Shown piece after piece: positions 1 to 6,588 of a stretch of DNA of 35,194 nt. The notes under the pieces were generated by a model. The model was not told the origin of the DNA, did no database searches, and worked only from the letters and a program-made list of their open reading frames with translations. The stretch covers positions 1-35,194 of the forward strand of contig NZ_CABTZZ010000020.1 of assembly GCF_902489465.1 (NCBI RefSeq). Direction: 5' to 3'. Made by a program: the position numbers and the translations under genes. Source of the DNA: an uncultured Varibaculum sp. Lineage in GTDB: Bacteria > Actinomycetota > Actinomycetes > Actinomycetales > Actinomycetaceae. How positions within the stretch are numbered: the first letter of the stretch is position 1; each line of letters begins with the position of its first letter.

Positions 1-2
1 TT

Positions 3-112
3 CGGACAAATGACCTGGGACATCAAAAGAGTTTTTCCTTATTACAAGCGGACACAAGTCCTGAAAGATCTTAAAACCCCAACCCCAAGAAAAACGGACA
101 CATCTCCTGAAA
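3..112. repeat. Three 18-bp direct repeats at 46-bp spacing, possible IS end
   Basis: Three related motifs start at 3, 49 and 95, exactly 46 bp apart: CGGACAAATGACCTGGGA, CGGACACAAGTCCTGAAA and CGGACACATCTCCTGAAA. No convincing gene lies here. Regularly spaced repeats of this kind can be transposase-binding sites at the end of an insertion sequence, and GGACA/TCCTG motifs remind me of IS481-like ends. The transposase would lie left of the window, so this identity is inferred. The repeats and their spacing are seen directly. Confidence 0.5.
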
Positions 113-142
113 CCACACACCACCGCTACCGCAAGGAAAAAA

Positions 143-336
143 TGCCCCAAGCGCTTGCGCTTGTGGGCATTTTTGACGCAGCGGTATGTAAAGCCGCGTA
201 GCGGTTTTGCAAATACCGCAAGGTGTTTGGTGGGGTCTGTTGTGCTTGGTGTGTTGCCCCAAGCGCTTGCGCTTGTGGGCATTTTTGACGCAGCGGTATG
301 TAAAGCCGCGTAGCGGTTTTGCAAATACCGCAAGGT
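143..336. repeat. Duplicated 82-bp palindromic repeat
   Basis: Positions 143-224 and 255-336 appear identical over 82 bp, separated by 30 bp. Each unit contains a short palindrome (CAAGCGCTTG) and a longer imperfect inverted repeat bounded by GCGGTAT and ATACCGC that could fold into a hairpin. A further piece of the unit's end (TACCGCAAGG) sits at about 127-136, just before the first copy, so the array may once have been longer. It lies directly upstream of a truncated brnT. It resembles a REP-like interspersed repeat. There is no believable coding in 1-349. Confidence 0.75.
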
Positions 337-349
337 TGGGTTTTAGGTG

Positions 350-458
350 GGGTTTGGTTTGTTGGCGTTTTGTGAGCAAAGGTGATTGGCATACGCGGAT
401 AATTTCGGTGCGGCGCGCCAGACAGGAGGAGATGCAGATTTATGAGCAAAACATCTGA
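350..458 (+). pseudogene. brnT: BrnT toxin, C-terminal remnant
   Basis: The reading frame ending at 458 carries a peptide (WHTRIISVRRARQEEMQIYE) that matches the C-terminal end of BrnT toxins, where a strand ending in RIIS is followed by RRA and a helix of the type R..E...YE. The frame overlaps the start of brnA, as in intact brnTA operons. The N-terminal two thirds of the usual about 90-residue toxin, including its catalytic region, is missing. Upstream, the frame runs into the 82-bp repeats and encodes nothing BrnT-like. The left boundary is approximate. BrnT is a RelE-fold ribonuclease; this fragment cannot be active. Confidence 0.6.
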
Positions 459-705
459 TACCTTGACCGCCGAGCAGATTGATAAAAAATTTGATGACGG
501 TGAGGACGTCCTCGAATATTTCGACTTGGAAAACCCACAGGTAAATGCGCCACTGAGATCGGTCGAGCAGAAGAGGGTAACTCTAACTATGCCCAATTGG
601 ATGATTCAGGGGCTGGATAAGCAGGCGGCTGACCTCGCGATTTCTAGGAATGCAGTAATAAATACTTACCTGGCAGAAAAGCTAACTAACCGAGTAGCAA
701 ATTAG
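442..705 (+). CDS. brnA: BrnA-family ribbon-helix-helix antitoxin
   Basis: This 87-residue protein has the layout of BrnA antitoxins: an acidic N-terminal part (DKKFDDGEDVLEYFDLE) that contacts the toxin, then a ribbon-helix-helix DNA-binding segment with strand RVTLTMPNWMI and helices from LDKQAADLAI to about residue 83. BrnA normally neutralises the BrnT ribonuclease and represses the operon. A purine-rich site (AGGAGGAG) lies about ten bases before the ATG. The start overlaps the end of the brnT remnant. With the toxin truncated, this is an orphan antitoxin. It may act as a repressor, or neutralise a related toxin elsewhere; both are inferences. Confidence 0.75.
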   Translation: MSKTSDTLTAEQIDKKFDDGEDVLEYFDLENPQVNAPLRSVEQKRVTLTMPNWMIQGLDKQAADLAISRNAVINTYLAEKLTNRVAN

Positions 706-792
706 TTTCTCCCTGGGGAGGTTATGGCCGGGCGCGATAATCTGGAAAAGGTAGTAACGGCTGCGGCCAAGATAGCGAATAGGTGAGGCGCG

Positions 793-1860
793 GTGAGCAG
801 ACGTAGGAAGCGAAGGGCGGGGACGCGTCCGCCGGCGCGGGGCGGAATCGATCCGGTGGGGTTCGTTTCTCCCGGTCAGGAAACGTTAGAGCGACAGTTG
901 CAAGCTCAGCTGGAACGCAAACTTTCGCTGTCTACCGCCGAGATTGCGGATTTTGTGGCGAAAGCGTTCGCGGCGGGGGATGTGGTTTCCCCATTGGGGA
1001 TTGCCCTGTCCCCAGACAGTAAGCTATTGGCGGGGCAACGCTACTACTTGCATCGAGTGGCTCCCGATGAAGGCGCTGCCTTACCGAAGTTGCAGGTACT
1101 TTGGGAGGGCGAGGGGGCAATCGTAGTTAATAAACCCGCTAGCCTGGCAACTATTCCCCGCGGCTCCTGGGTTACCCGATCAGTGGTGGTGACGGCTCGC
1201 CGCCAATTTGGAAACGACGAAATAACCGCTGCGCACCGCCTAGATCGCCTGACTACTGGATGTTTATTGTTGACCCTAGATCCGAAATGTCGGGCGCGTT
1301 ACCAACAGCTATTTGACCGGCGGCAAGTAAAGAAAACCTACCTGGCGCGCAGTCGATGCGCTACTAATGGGGGAGAGAGGGTGACTCCCAAGGTGGGGGA
1401 GCGTTTTGACTTCCAGCTTCCTATGTTTAAAGAAACTGGCTCGCTGGCAGTGTCGATAGGGACGCCCCCGATAGGTTCAAAAGTGGCCAGCTGTAAAAGC
1501 CGTACCCGCGGCCTCGTCCTCGGAAAAATCCCCCTCCCCGAAAAGACAGAAAAGCTGGAAGGAGAGGAAAACGCAAACCCGGGCAACCCGGGAAACGCGT
1601 CAGAAGAAGAACTGTTGTGGCAGTTAGAGCCAGAAACCGGGTTTACTCATCAATTGCGCGCCACCTTGGCGCATTTCGGGTATCCCCTCGTAGGTGACCC
1701 CCTCTATCCAGAAGTTTTGCCCGCAGATGCCCCAGAAAATATCGACCCGCAGCTCTGCCTACATGCCCAAGAACTGCAGTTTCCCGACCCGACTAATCCC
1801 GCTAACCTCATAACCGTGACTGCCCCCGCCCCCACCTGGGCAAAAGGTGTCGTAACCTGA
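793..1860 (+). CDS. RluA-family pseudouridine synthase
   Basis: The protein has the RluA-family catalytic signature AHRLDRLTTG, with the predicted catalytic aspartate at residue 151, preceded by the conserved VVNKPASL strand (about 111-119). The C-terminal part keeps the family motif TGFTHQLRATLAHFGYPLVGDPLY. Such enzymes isomerise uridine to pseudouridine in rRNA or tRNA; the target cannot be read from sequence. The first 20 residues are strongly basic (RRRKRRAG). A low-complexity, Glu/Asn/Gly/Pro-rich stretch of about 50 residues (roughly 235-285) interrupts the domain between the catalytic half and the C-terminal motif and looks like a lineage-specific insertion. The start is GTG. Confidence 0.9.
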   Translation: MSRRRKRRAGTRPPARGGIDPVGFVSPGQETLERQLQAQLERKLSLSTAEIADFVAKAFAAGDVVSPLGIALSPDSKLLAGQRYYLHRVAPDEGAALPKLQVLWEGEGAIVVNKPASLATIPRGSWVTRSVVVTARRQFGNDEITAAHRLDRLTTGCLLLTLDPKCRARYQQLFDRRQVKKTYLARSRCATNGGERVTPKVGERFDFQLPMFKETGSLAVSIGTPPIGSKVASCKSRTRGLVLGKIPLPEKTEKLEGEENANPGNPGNASEEELLWQLEPETGFTHQLRATLAHFGYPLVGDPLYPEVLPADAPENIDPQLCLHAQELQFPDPTNPANLITVTAPAPTWAKGVVT

Positions 1861-1918
1861 TTGATGCCCCGTAAAAATTTATGGAAAATAACCAAAACCT
1901 CAAGGTGTACGCAAGAAA

Positions 1919-1986
1919 AACACGCAAGAATTGCGTATTAACTATTGATAAAACACGCAAGAATTGCGTAAAATAGTTGCGTGTTT
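1919..1986 (+). promoter_or_regulatory. Paired palindromic operator upstream of HTH-nucleotidyltransferase gene
   Basis: The 19-mer AACACGCAAGAATTGCGTA occurs twice, at 1919-1937 and 1952-1970. Each copy contains the palindrome CGCAA-GAA-TTGCG. The two are 33 bp apart, about three helical turns, so both face the same side of the DNA. An inverted half site (TTGCGTGTTT) follows at 1977-1986. The position just before a gene with an N-terminal HTH suggests autoregulation. Confidence 0.65.
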
Positions 1987-2025
1987 TTATTTTAGACGCG
2001 ATAATCCAAGACAGAGGTGATGAGG

Positions 2026-2496
2026 GTGACCCTGAAGGAACTCCGCAAACAGAAGAAACTAACTCAGGTCGAATGCGCCTCCTACTTAGATATTCCGATT
2101 CGCACCTACCAAAATTACGAGAACGAAGAAAAGAAGAGAAAAACTTTAAAGTACCAGTACATGATGGAAAAACTGGAGCGATACGGCTACATCGATGAAG
2201 GACACGGGATTCTCACCATCGCAAAAATCGAAGAGATCTGCCGAAAAGTATTCGCCTCCTATGATGTGGAGTACTGCTATCTCTTTGGATCCTATGCCAA
2301 GCGGAAAGCTAAACCGGAAAGTGATGTGGATTTGTTGATATCCACAGATATTTCCGGCATTAAGTTTTATGATTTGGCAGAATCCTTGCGGGAAGCGCTC
2401 AATAAGAAAGTGGATCTTTTGAAATTTGAGCAGCTTAAAGATAATCCCGAGTTGGTGAACGAAATACTGAGGGACGGAATTAAAATCTATGGATAA
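2026..2496 (+). CDS. HTH domain fused to MNT-type nucleotidyltransferase
   Basis: The N-terminal part (about residues 1-55) is an XRE-like helix-turn-helix (LKELRKQKKLTQVECASYL...RTYQNYE). The C-terminal part is a minimal nucleotidyltransferase with the signature LFGSYAKRKA followed by SDVDLLI, which supplies the metal-binding DxD pair, and a likely third aspartate in KKVDLLKF. MntA proteins of this type act as antitoxins by adenylylating a HEPN ribonuclease (HepT). Fusion to an HTH suggests it also represses its own promoter, which carries paired palindromes. GTG at 2026 is preferred because AGAGG lies about eight bases upstream; GTG 2017 and ATG 2020 are alternatives. No HEPN gene follows. 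Confidence 0.8.
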   Translation: MTLKELRKQKKLTQVECASYLDIPIRTYQNYENEEKKRKTLKYQYMMEKLERYGYIDEGHGILTIAKIEEICRKVFASYDVEYCYLFGSYAKRKAKPESDVDLLISTDISGIKFYDLAESLREALNKKVDLLKFEQLKDNPELVNEILRDGIKIYG

Positions 2497-2521
2497 TCCC
2501 AAAATGGTTTTAGTTGCCTAA
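2489..2521 (+). pseudogene. Ten-codon remnant, possibly of a HEPN partner gene
   Basis: An ATG overlaps the last codons of the nucleotidyltransferase gene and reads MDNPKMVLVA before a stop at 2519-2521. HepT-type HEPN genes commonly overlap their mntA partner this way and often begin with MDN. This could be the start of a deleted toxin gene. It is too short to prove, and chance is a real alternative. Confidence 0.25.
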
Positions 2522-2555
2522 TTCCCGAACTGTTACGCAACCTGAAGGGTCTGGC

Positions 2556-2591
2556 ATGACGGATGGCGCGCTAACCCGTAAGCTATAACCC
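2556..2591 (+). promoter_or_regulatory. Promoter giving a leaderless transcript of the glutamine amidotransferase operon
   Basis: A -35-like ATGACG (2556-2561), a 17-bp spacer and a -10-like TAAGCT (2579-2584) precede the ATG at 2592 by seven bases. Transcription would therefore begin at or next to the A of the start codon. No ribosome binding site is visible before this ATG, which fits leaderless initiation, a common mode in actinobacteria. Confidence 0.45.
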
Positions 2592-3347
2592 ATGCGAGAA
2601 AGGCTGCCGTTTTTATTTATCCAATGCCGTCCCGCCGGAAAAATAGCGCGTGACGAGCTGCAAACCATTGCCGAGGTCACCGGACTGAGAATCGGCCAGG
2701 AACTACAATCTTATCTGCTGCCAGAAGAAACTGACCTTGACCTGGTGCACGATCTAAATATTGCGGGCAGGTATAGTGCAGTCATTATTTCGGGATCTCC
2801 CTTTCGGGCACATCCGCCAACTGGATCAGAAAATCCCGTACAAAGGCAGTTATACAACCAGCTAATGCCACTCATGCATTACCTGCTAGACCAGGATTTT
2901 CCCACTTTGGGGCTGTGCTACGGGCTGCAAATGTTGGGGCAGGCGGCTGGCGCCACGTTAACCGACCGCACCGGGGAAGACCTGCAGGCGGTGGAAGTTA
3001 CTTTAACCGCGGAGGGTCAGGGAGACCCGGTAACCGGGCAGCTAGATCCGGTAATCCGCGGTTATAGCGGGCATGGGGATTCGCTGGCGGAACTTCCAGA
3101 GGGAGCAACTTTGCTGGGCAGCGGACAACACTGTCGCTACCAGCTGCTTCGATTAGAGAATAATCTGTACGGCACCCAATTTCACCCGGAAATAACTACT
3201 GCGGGAATGCAGATCCGCATCGACCAATATGAGGACGCCTACTATGCGGCGGCAGAACGCGAAGCAGTCATTGCCCGCTGCATGAGTCAAGATGTGACCA
3301 GCTCACACCGGTTATTGTCCGCATTTACTGAGCATTACCGCCGTTAG
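2592..3347 (+). CDS. Class I glutamine amidotransferase domain protein
   Basis: This 251-residue protein is a free-standing class I glutamine amidotransferase domain. The nucleophile elbow is LGLCYGLQMLG with the cysteine at 109, and the other two members of the triad are in FHPE (His198, Glu200). The oxyanion strand is near VIISGSP (65-70). It resembles the GuaA glutaminase-type domain proteins that release ammonia from glutamine or cleave gamma-glutamyl bonds; the acceptor is unknown. The next gene, a GCS2-family ligase, starts ten bases after the stop with a strong ribosome binding site, so the two are likely co-transcribed and may work on gamma-glutamyl compounds. Confidence 0.8.
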   Translation: MRERLPFLFIQCRPAGKIARDELQTIAEVTGLRIGQELQSYLLPEETDLDLVHDLNIAGRYSAVIISGSPFRAHPPTGSENPVQRQLYNQLMPLMHYLLDQDFPTLGLCYGLQMLGQAAGATLTDRTGEDLQAVEVTLTAEGQGDPVTGQLDPVIRGYSGHGDSLAELPEGATLLGSGQHCRYQLLRLENNLYGTQFHPEITTAGMQIRIDQYEDAYYAAAEREAVIARCMSQDVTSSHRLLSAFTEHYRR

Positions 3348-3357
3348 GAGGCAGGCG

Positions 3358-4557
3358 ATGAGCATAAAGTTTTCTCGTTCTGAACGATCCACCATTGGGA
3401 TCGAATGGGAACTACAACTAATTGATAAAGACTCTTTTGACCTGCGACAATGTGCTAGTGCGGTGATGGAGGAAGTGGAGCGGCTCCACCCCCAAAACCC
3501 CCTGGTGCATCGGGAGATGCTGCTGAACACGGTGGAAGTAATATCCCGTCCTCGCCACAACGTTCGTGACTGCATCATGGATCTGAAAGAGGGTATCAAT
3601 CTGGTGCGTCCGGTTACTTCGGCGCTGCGAGTAGAGCTGGCAGCTGCCGGATCCCACCCCTTCGCTAACCCCAGCTATCAACAGGTCACCGATTCTAAGC
3701 GCTATGAAGAACTGGTCAACCGCACCCAGTATTGGGGACGCCAGATGCTACTTTTTGGCACCCACGTGCATGTGGGGGTAGAGGATCGCGATAAGGTACT
3801 GCCGATACAAAACTATCTGACCAGCAAACTTGGTCATATTCAGGCGCTGTTTGCTTCTTCCCCTTACTGGGCGGGAGTCGATACCGGGTACTGTGATAAC
3901 CGGGCGATGGTGTTTCAACAGCTACCCACTGCCGGAAAACCCTATCAATTTGAAACTTGGGAGCAACTGGAAGATTTTACCGCGGGGATGTTAAAAACCG
4001 GGGTGATTGATTCCTTCGATGAGGTGCGTTGGGATATCCGCCCCTCGCCCAAGTTTGGCACGATTGAAGCGCGGGTAGCCGATGCCTCTTCCACTATTAA
4101 AGAGGTAGCAGCCGCAGCCGCACTCACCCAATCCCTGGTAGAAACGGCTTCCCGTCAGCTAGACGCCGGTAAAGAATTACCAGTGATGCCGGACTGGTTC
4201 GTGCGCGAAAACCGCTGGCGCGCTGCCCGCTACGGGATGGAGGCCATCTTGATCGAGGACGCACACGGGGAAGAAGAACTACTAACTAATTCCCTACCCA
4301 CCTGGCTAGAGGAGCTCACGCCTGCCGCAGAAGATTTAGATTGTGCGGAAGAACTCTGGTCAATCCTGGAAATGGTGAAACTCGGTGTCGGTTATCAGCG
4401 GCAACGCACCATTTTTAAACGCACCAATTCTTACGAGGCGGTAATAGCCTTCCTAATAGCCGAAATGGAGGCCGGCGAACCCTTAAATCCGGAATGTTTC
4501 GTAGATAAATCCCTGCATAAGAGCGGAGTCAAAGGCTGGAAAGCCCGCGCACGCTAA
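3358..4557 (+). CDS. Glutamate-cysteine ligase homologue, GCS2/YbdK family
   Basis: The protein starts with the family's ATP/substrate motif (TIGIEWELQLID) and carries GTHVHVGVED and RWDIRPSPKFGTIEARVADA, which are typical of GCS2-family carboxylate-amine ligases. These enzymes join glutamate to an amine, classically cysteine, using ATP. Length (399 residues) fits the family. AGGAGG lies seven bases before the ATG. Mycothiol rather than glutathione is usual in actinobacteria, and some actinobacterial members (EgtA) feed ergothioneine synthesis. No other egt genes are nearby, so the substrate is open. It forms a probable operon with the amidotransferase upstream. Confidence 0.85.
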   Translation: MSIKFSRSERSTIGIEWELQLIDKDSFDLRQCASAVMEEVERLHPQNPLVHREMLLNTVEVISRPRHNVRDCIMDLKEGINLVRPVTSALRVELAAAGSHPFANPSYQQVTDSKRYEELVNRTQYWGRQMLLFGTHVHVGVEDRDKVLPIQNYLTSKLGHIQALFASSPYWAGVDTGYCDNRAMVFQQLPTAGKPYQFETWEQLEDFTAGMLKTGVIDSFDEVRWDIRPSPKFGTIEARVADASSTIKEVAAAAALTQSLVETASRQLDAGKELPVMPDWFVRENRWRAARYGMEAILIEDAHGEEELLTNSLPTWLEELTPAAEDLDCAEELWSILEMVKLGVGYQRQRTIFKRTNSYEAVIAFLIAEMEAGEPLNPECFVDKSLHKSGVKGWKARAR

Positions 4558-4590
4558 ACGCGCGAGTCCGCAAGCACTAACGTTTCAAGA

Positions 4591-4670
4591 GGGCGCGGGA
4601 AAAGATACGAGAGGGGCTTGAGCCGAACTTGTTGAGGCTCACGGGGCCCCGGAGTGCTTTTCCCACGCCC
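4591..4670 (+). ncRNA. Structured repeat element, short form (copy E)
   Basis: The outer arms 4591-4604 and 4657-4670 are complementary at 13 of 14 positions (GGGCGCGGGAAAAG with CTTTTCCCACGCCC). Inside, TGAGCC (4619-4624) pairs with GGCTCA (4636-4641). Between the stems are unpaired, G-rich strands: ATACGAGAGGGGCT on the left and CGGGGCCCCGGAGTG on the right. This has the same architecture as the element at 4743 but a shorter left loop. Transcription is not shown; the strand is the one with the G-rich loop. Confidence 0.45.
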
Positions 4671-4742
4671 GTTGCCGGGGTCTGTTGCGCTGTTAACACG
4701 TTATTAGCACGGGGAAGGATTATAGCTGTTTGGCATCTGTAA

Positions 4743-4849
4743 GCGCGGGGGAGAGTTTTATCCGAGTGGGTGCGGTGGGCATAAGAAATCGGGGAGAGAC
4801 TAGGTCTCTCCCCGATTTCTTGGGCGGGAGGAAAAACTCTCCCTCACGC
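4743..4849 (+). ncRNA. Structured repeat element (copy A)
   Basis: The outer stem pairs 4749-4759 (GGGAGAGTTTT) with 4833-4843. The inner hairpin is a perfect 18-bp stem, 4783-4800 with 4804-4821, closed by a three-base loop. Between them is an asymmetric internal loop with left strand 4760-4782, beginning ATCCGAGTGGG, and right strand GGGCGGGAGGA (4822-4832). The loop is almost identical in the copy at 34820, while the outer arms and the hairpin tip differ but stay complementary. It lies between convergent genes. There is no U-run, so it is not a standard terminator. The whole gene-free stretch 4558-4887 is taken up mainly by this and the preceding element. Confidence 0.6.
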
Positions 4850-4887
4850 ATAGTTTTAGGGATGTCTTGCGCTATTCGCGCTGCTGC

Positions 4888-6327
4888 TTAACTAGCAGTA
4901 AACATGTCGTGATCAACGTGGTTACGCACTATCAGCCAGGCGAGAGCCAAGGCTACGGTTACGCACGCGAAAGCGATAATCGCGGTTGGCCCCAGTCCGC
5001 CCTCGAACCACATAAGCACAATCATTGCCCCCAAAACTGCTAATACCAGGTAGTTAGAGTAGGGCGCGAGAGGCACATGGAACTTGGGGCGTTCCAGACC
5101 ATTCTTCCGGCAGTGACGCACAAACAAAATGTTTGAAATCATGATTGATCCCCACATGGCACAGATCCCAATCCCCGCCATATTGGCAATCACATCAAAG
5201 GCTTCATTGGGGTAGAACAAATTCACCATCACGCCCACTAAACCGATAGTACCAGCAGCGATAATAGCCGCATAGGGAACCGCGTTCCGGTTCATACCGG
5301 ACAAGAAACGAGGGGCAGACCCGGATACAGCCAGAGAACGCAGACCTCGACCACAAGTGTAAAGTTCCGCGTTAATAGCGCTAGCGGCAGCCAGCAGTAC
5401 CACCAGATTCATGATGTGACCAGCAGCGGGAATACCCAAGCCGCTAAAGAAAGTCACAAACGGTGACTCGTTACGGTTGTATACGTTATAAGGCAACAGC
5501 AAAGTAAACAGGACGATACACCCTACGTAGAACAACATAATCCGCCACATCATAGAGTTGACTGCCCGCGGCATTTCCTTTTGGGGATCCTCGGCCTCAC
5601 CGGCCGCAGCCCCCAAATATTCGGAGCCACCATAGGCGAACAAAATCCCTAAAGATAGGGTGACCATAGTGAATGCGCCCTTGGGGAATAGTCCTCCATG
5701 CTCGGTGATCGCGTGCACGCCGGGAGTGTAGCTGTTTCCATTCACCGTTAAGGAAATCCCGAAAACAATCGCTACTACCGCCAAAATCATAAAGACCACA
5801 ATCGCAGCGACTTTAATCATCGCGAACCAAAACTCGAATTCGCCGAAAAATTTTACGCTAGCCAGATTGACAATCACCATTAATGCCAAGGCGATAAACG
5901 CCCACGCCCACAACGGGACAATCTGGAAGGGCTTCCAATAATGCATATAGTTAGCTATTGCGGTGATATCCGCCATTAAAGCGGAAGAATAAGTAATAAA
6001 GGCAAACCATCCGGTGAAATAGGCGCCACGCTCGCCCATAAACTCGCGAGCGTGAGAAATAAATCCCCCCGAAGAGGGACGATACAGGCTAAGTTCTCCG
6101 AGGGCGCGAAGCATTAAATAAGCAATCCCACCGCAAATTGCGTAAACAATAGCAACTGACGGCCCCCCGTCAACGATACGTCCAGATGCGCCATAAAACA
6201 GGCCGGACCCGATGGCCCCGCCCAGCGCAATCATGCGCATGTGGCGAGACTTTAACCCTTTGCGGTAGCCCTCATCGGATTTATCACGATGCGGGGTGCC
6301 GCTAATCGGTTTTTGAGTTTCGCTCAT
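4888..6327 (-). CDS. ansP: L-asparagine permease-like amino acid transporter (APC family)
   Basis: This 479-residue membrane protein has the amino acid-proton symporter family signature at its start (KGLKSRHMRMIALGGAIGSG) and about twelve hydrophobic segments. ALGELSLYRPSSGGFISHAREFMGE and the later GEAEDPQKEMPRAVNS are characteristic of the AnsP/CycA/GabP group. Overall similarity by eye is closest to AnsP, which imports asparagine; aromatic or D-amino acid permeases are the alternatives. AGGAGA lies seven bases before the ATG. It is transcribed away from glyA, with which it shares the 6328-6588 intergenic region, and converges on the GCS2 gene. Confidence 0.75.
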   Translation of the reverse strand: MSETQKPISGTPHRDKSDEGYRKGLKSRHMRMIALGGAIGSGLFYGASGRIVDGGPSVAIVYAICGGIAYLMLRALGELSLYRPSSGGFISHAREFMGERGAYFTGWFAFITYSSALMADITAIANYMHYWKPFQIVPLWAWAFIALALMVIVNLASVKFFGEFEFWFAMIKVAAIVVFMILAVVAIVFGISLTVNGNSYTPGVHAITEHGGLFPKGAFTMVTLSLGILFAYGGSEYLGAAAGEAEDPQKEMPRAVNSMMWRIMLFYVGCIVLFTLLLPYNVYNRNESPFVTFFSGLGIPAAGHIMNLVVLLAAASAINAELYTCGRGLRSLAVSGSAPRFLSGMNRNAVPYAAIIAAGTIGLVGVMVNLFYPNEAFDVIANMAGIGICAMWGSIMISNILFVRHCRKNGLERPKFHVPLAPYSNYLVLAVLGAMIVLMWFEGGLGPTAIIAFACVTVALALAWLIVRNHVDHDMFTAS

Positions 6328-6489
6328 TAGATTTCTCCTAAGTTTTACCTTTTATGCTCGATATCAGAGCACATAGGGAGTATAAGTTAGGGCAGTGACA
6401 GACATTTTAGGTAGTCAGCATGTGGAATCAGACATTTATATCCGGAAATATTTAGGTAAAAGCGCCCTCGGTCACGGTAGACTTAGGGC

Positions 6490-6560
6490 GTAACCGTGAC
6501 TGGCGTAGGTGGGATACCACCGGGGAACAAGTGGTCAATCAGTCGCTCGCCTGGGCTGAT
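6490..6560 (+). promoter_or_regulatory. ZTP riboswitch (pfl motif)
   Basis: The conserved parts of the pfl/ZTP aptamer are present in order: GTGACTGGCG (6496-6505), GGGATACCACCGGGGAA around 6511-6527, and CGCCTGGGCT (6548-6557), whose CGCC pairs back with GGCG. This RNA senses the purine intermediate ZMP/ZTP, which builds up when 10-formyl-tetrahydrofolate is short, and turns on one-carbon genes. It sits about 30 bases before glyA, as expected. No clear terminator lies between it and glyA, so control may be translational. Confidence 0.9.
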
Positions 6561-6588
6561 TTGACGCTACGAAAATAAGGAAAACTCA

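Noticed and set aside
207..458. An 83-residue open frame from 207 through the repeats
   Set aside because: Only the last part resembles a real protein (BrnT); the upstream part is repeat sequence without coding character.
724..786. A 20-codon reading frame (MAGRDNLEKVV...) with GGGGAGG nearby, between brnA and the pseudouridine synthase gene
   Set aside because: Too short and without a recognisable family; chance cannot be excluded.
4743..4849. Simple rho-independent terminator between convergent genes
   Set aside because: The inner hairpin alone would fit, but there is no U-run and the conserved loop plus second outer stem are not explained by termination.
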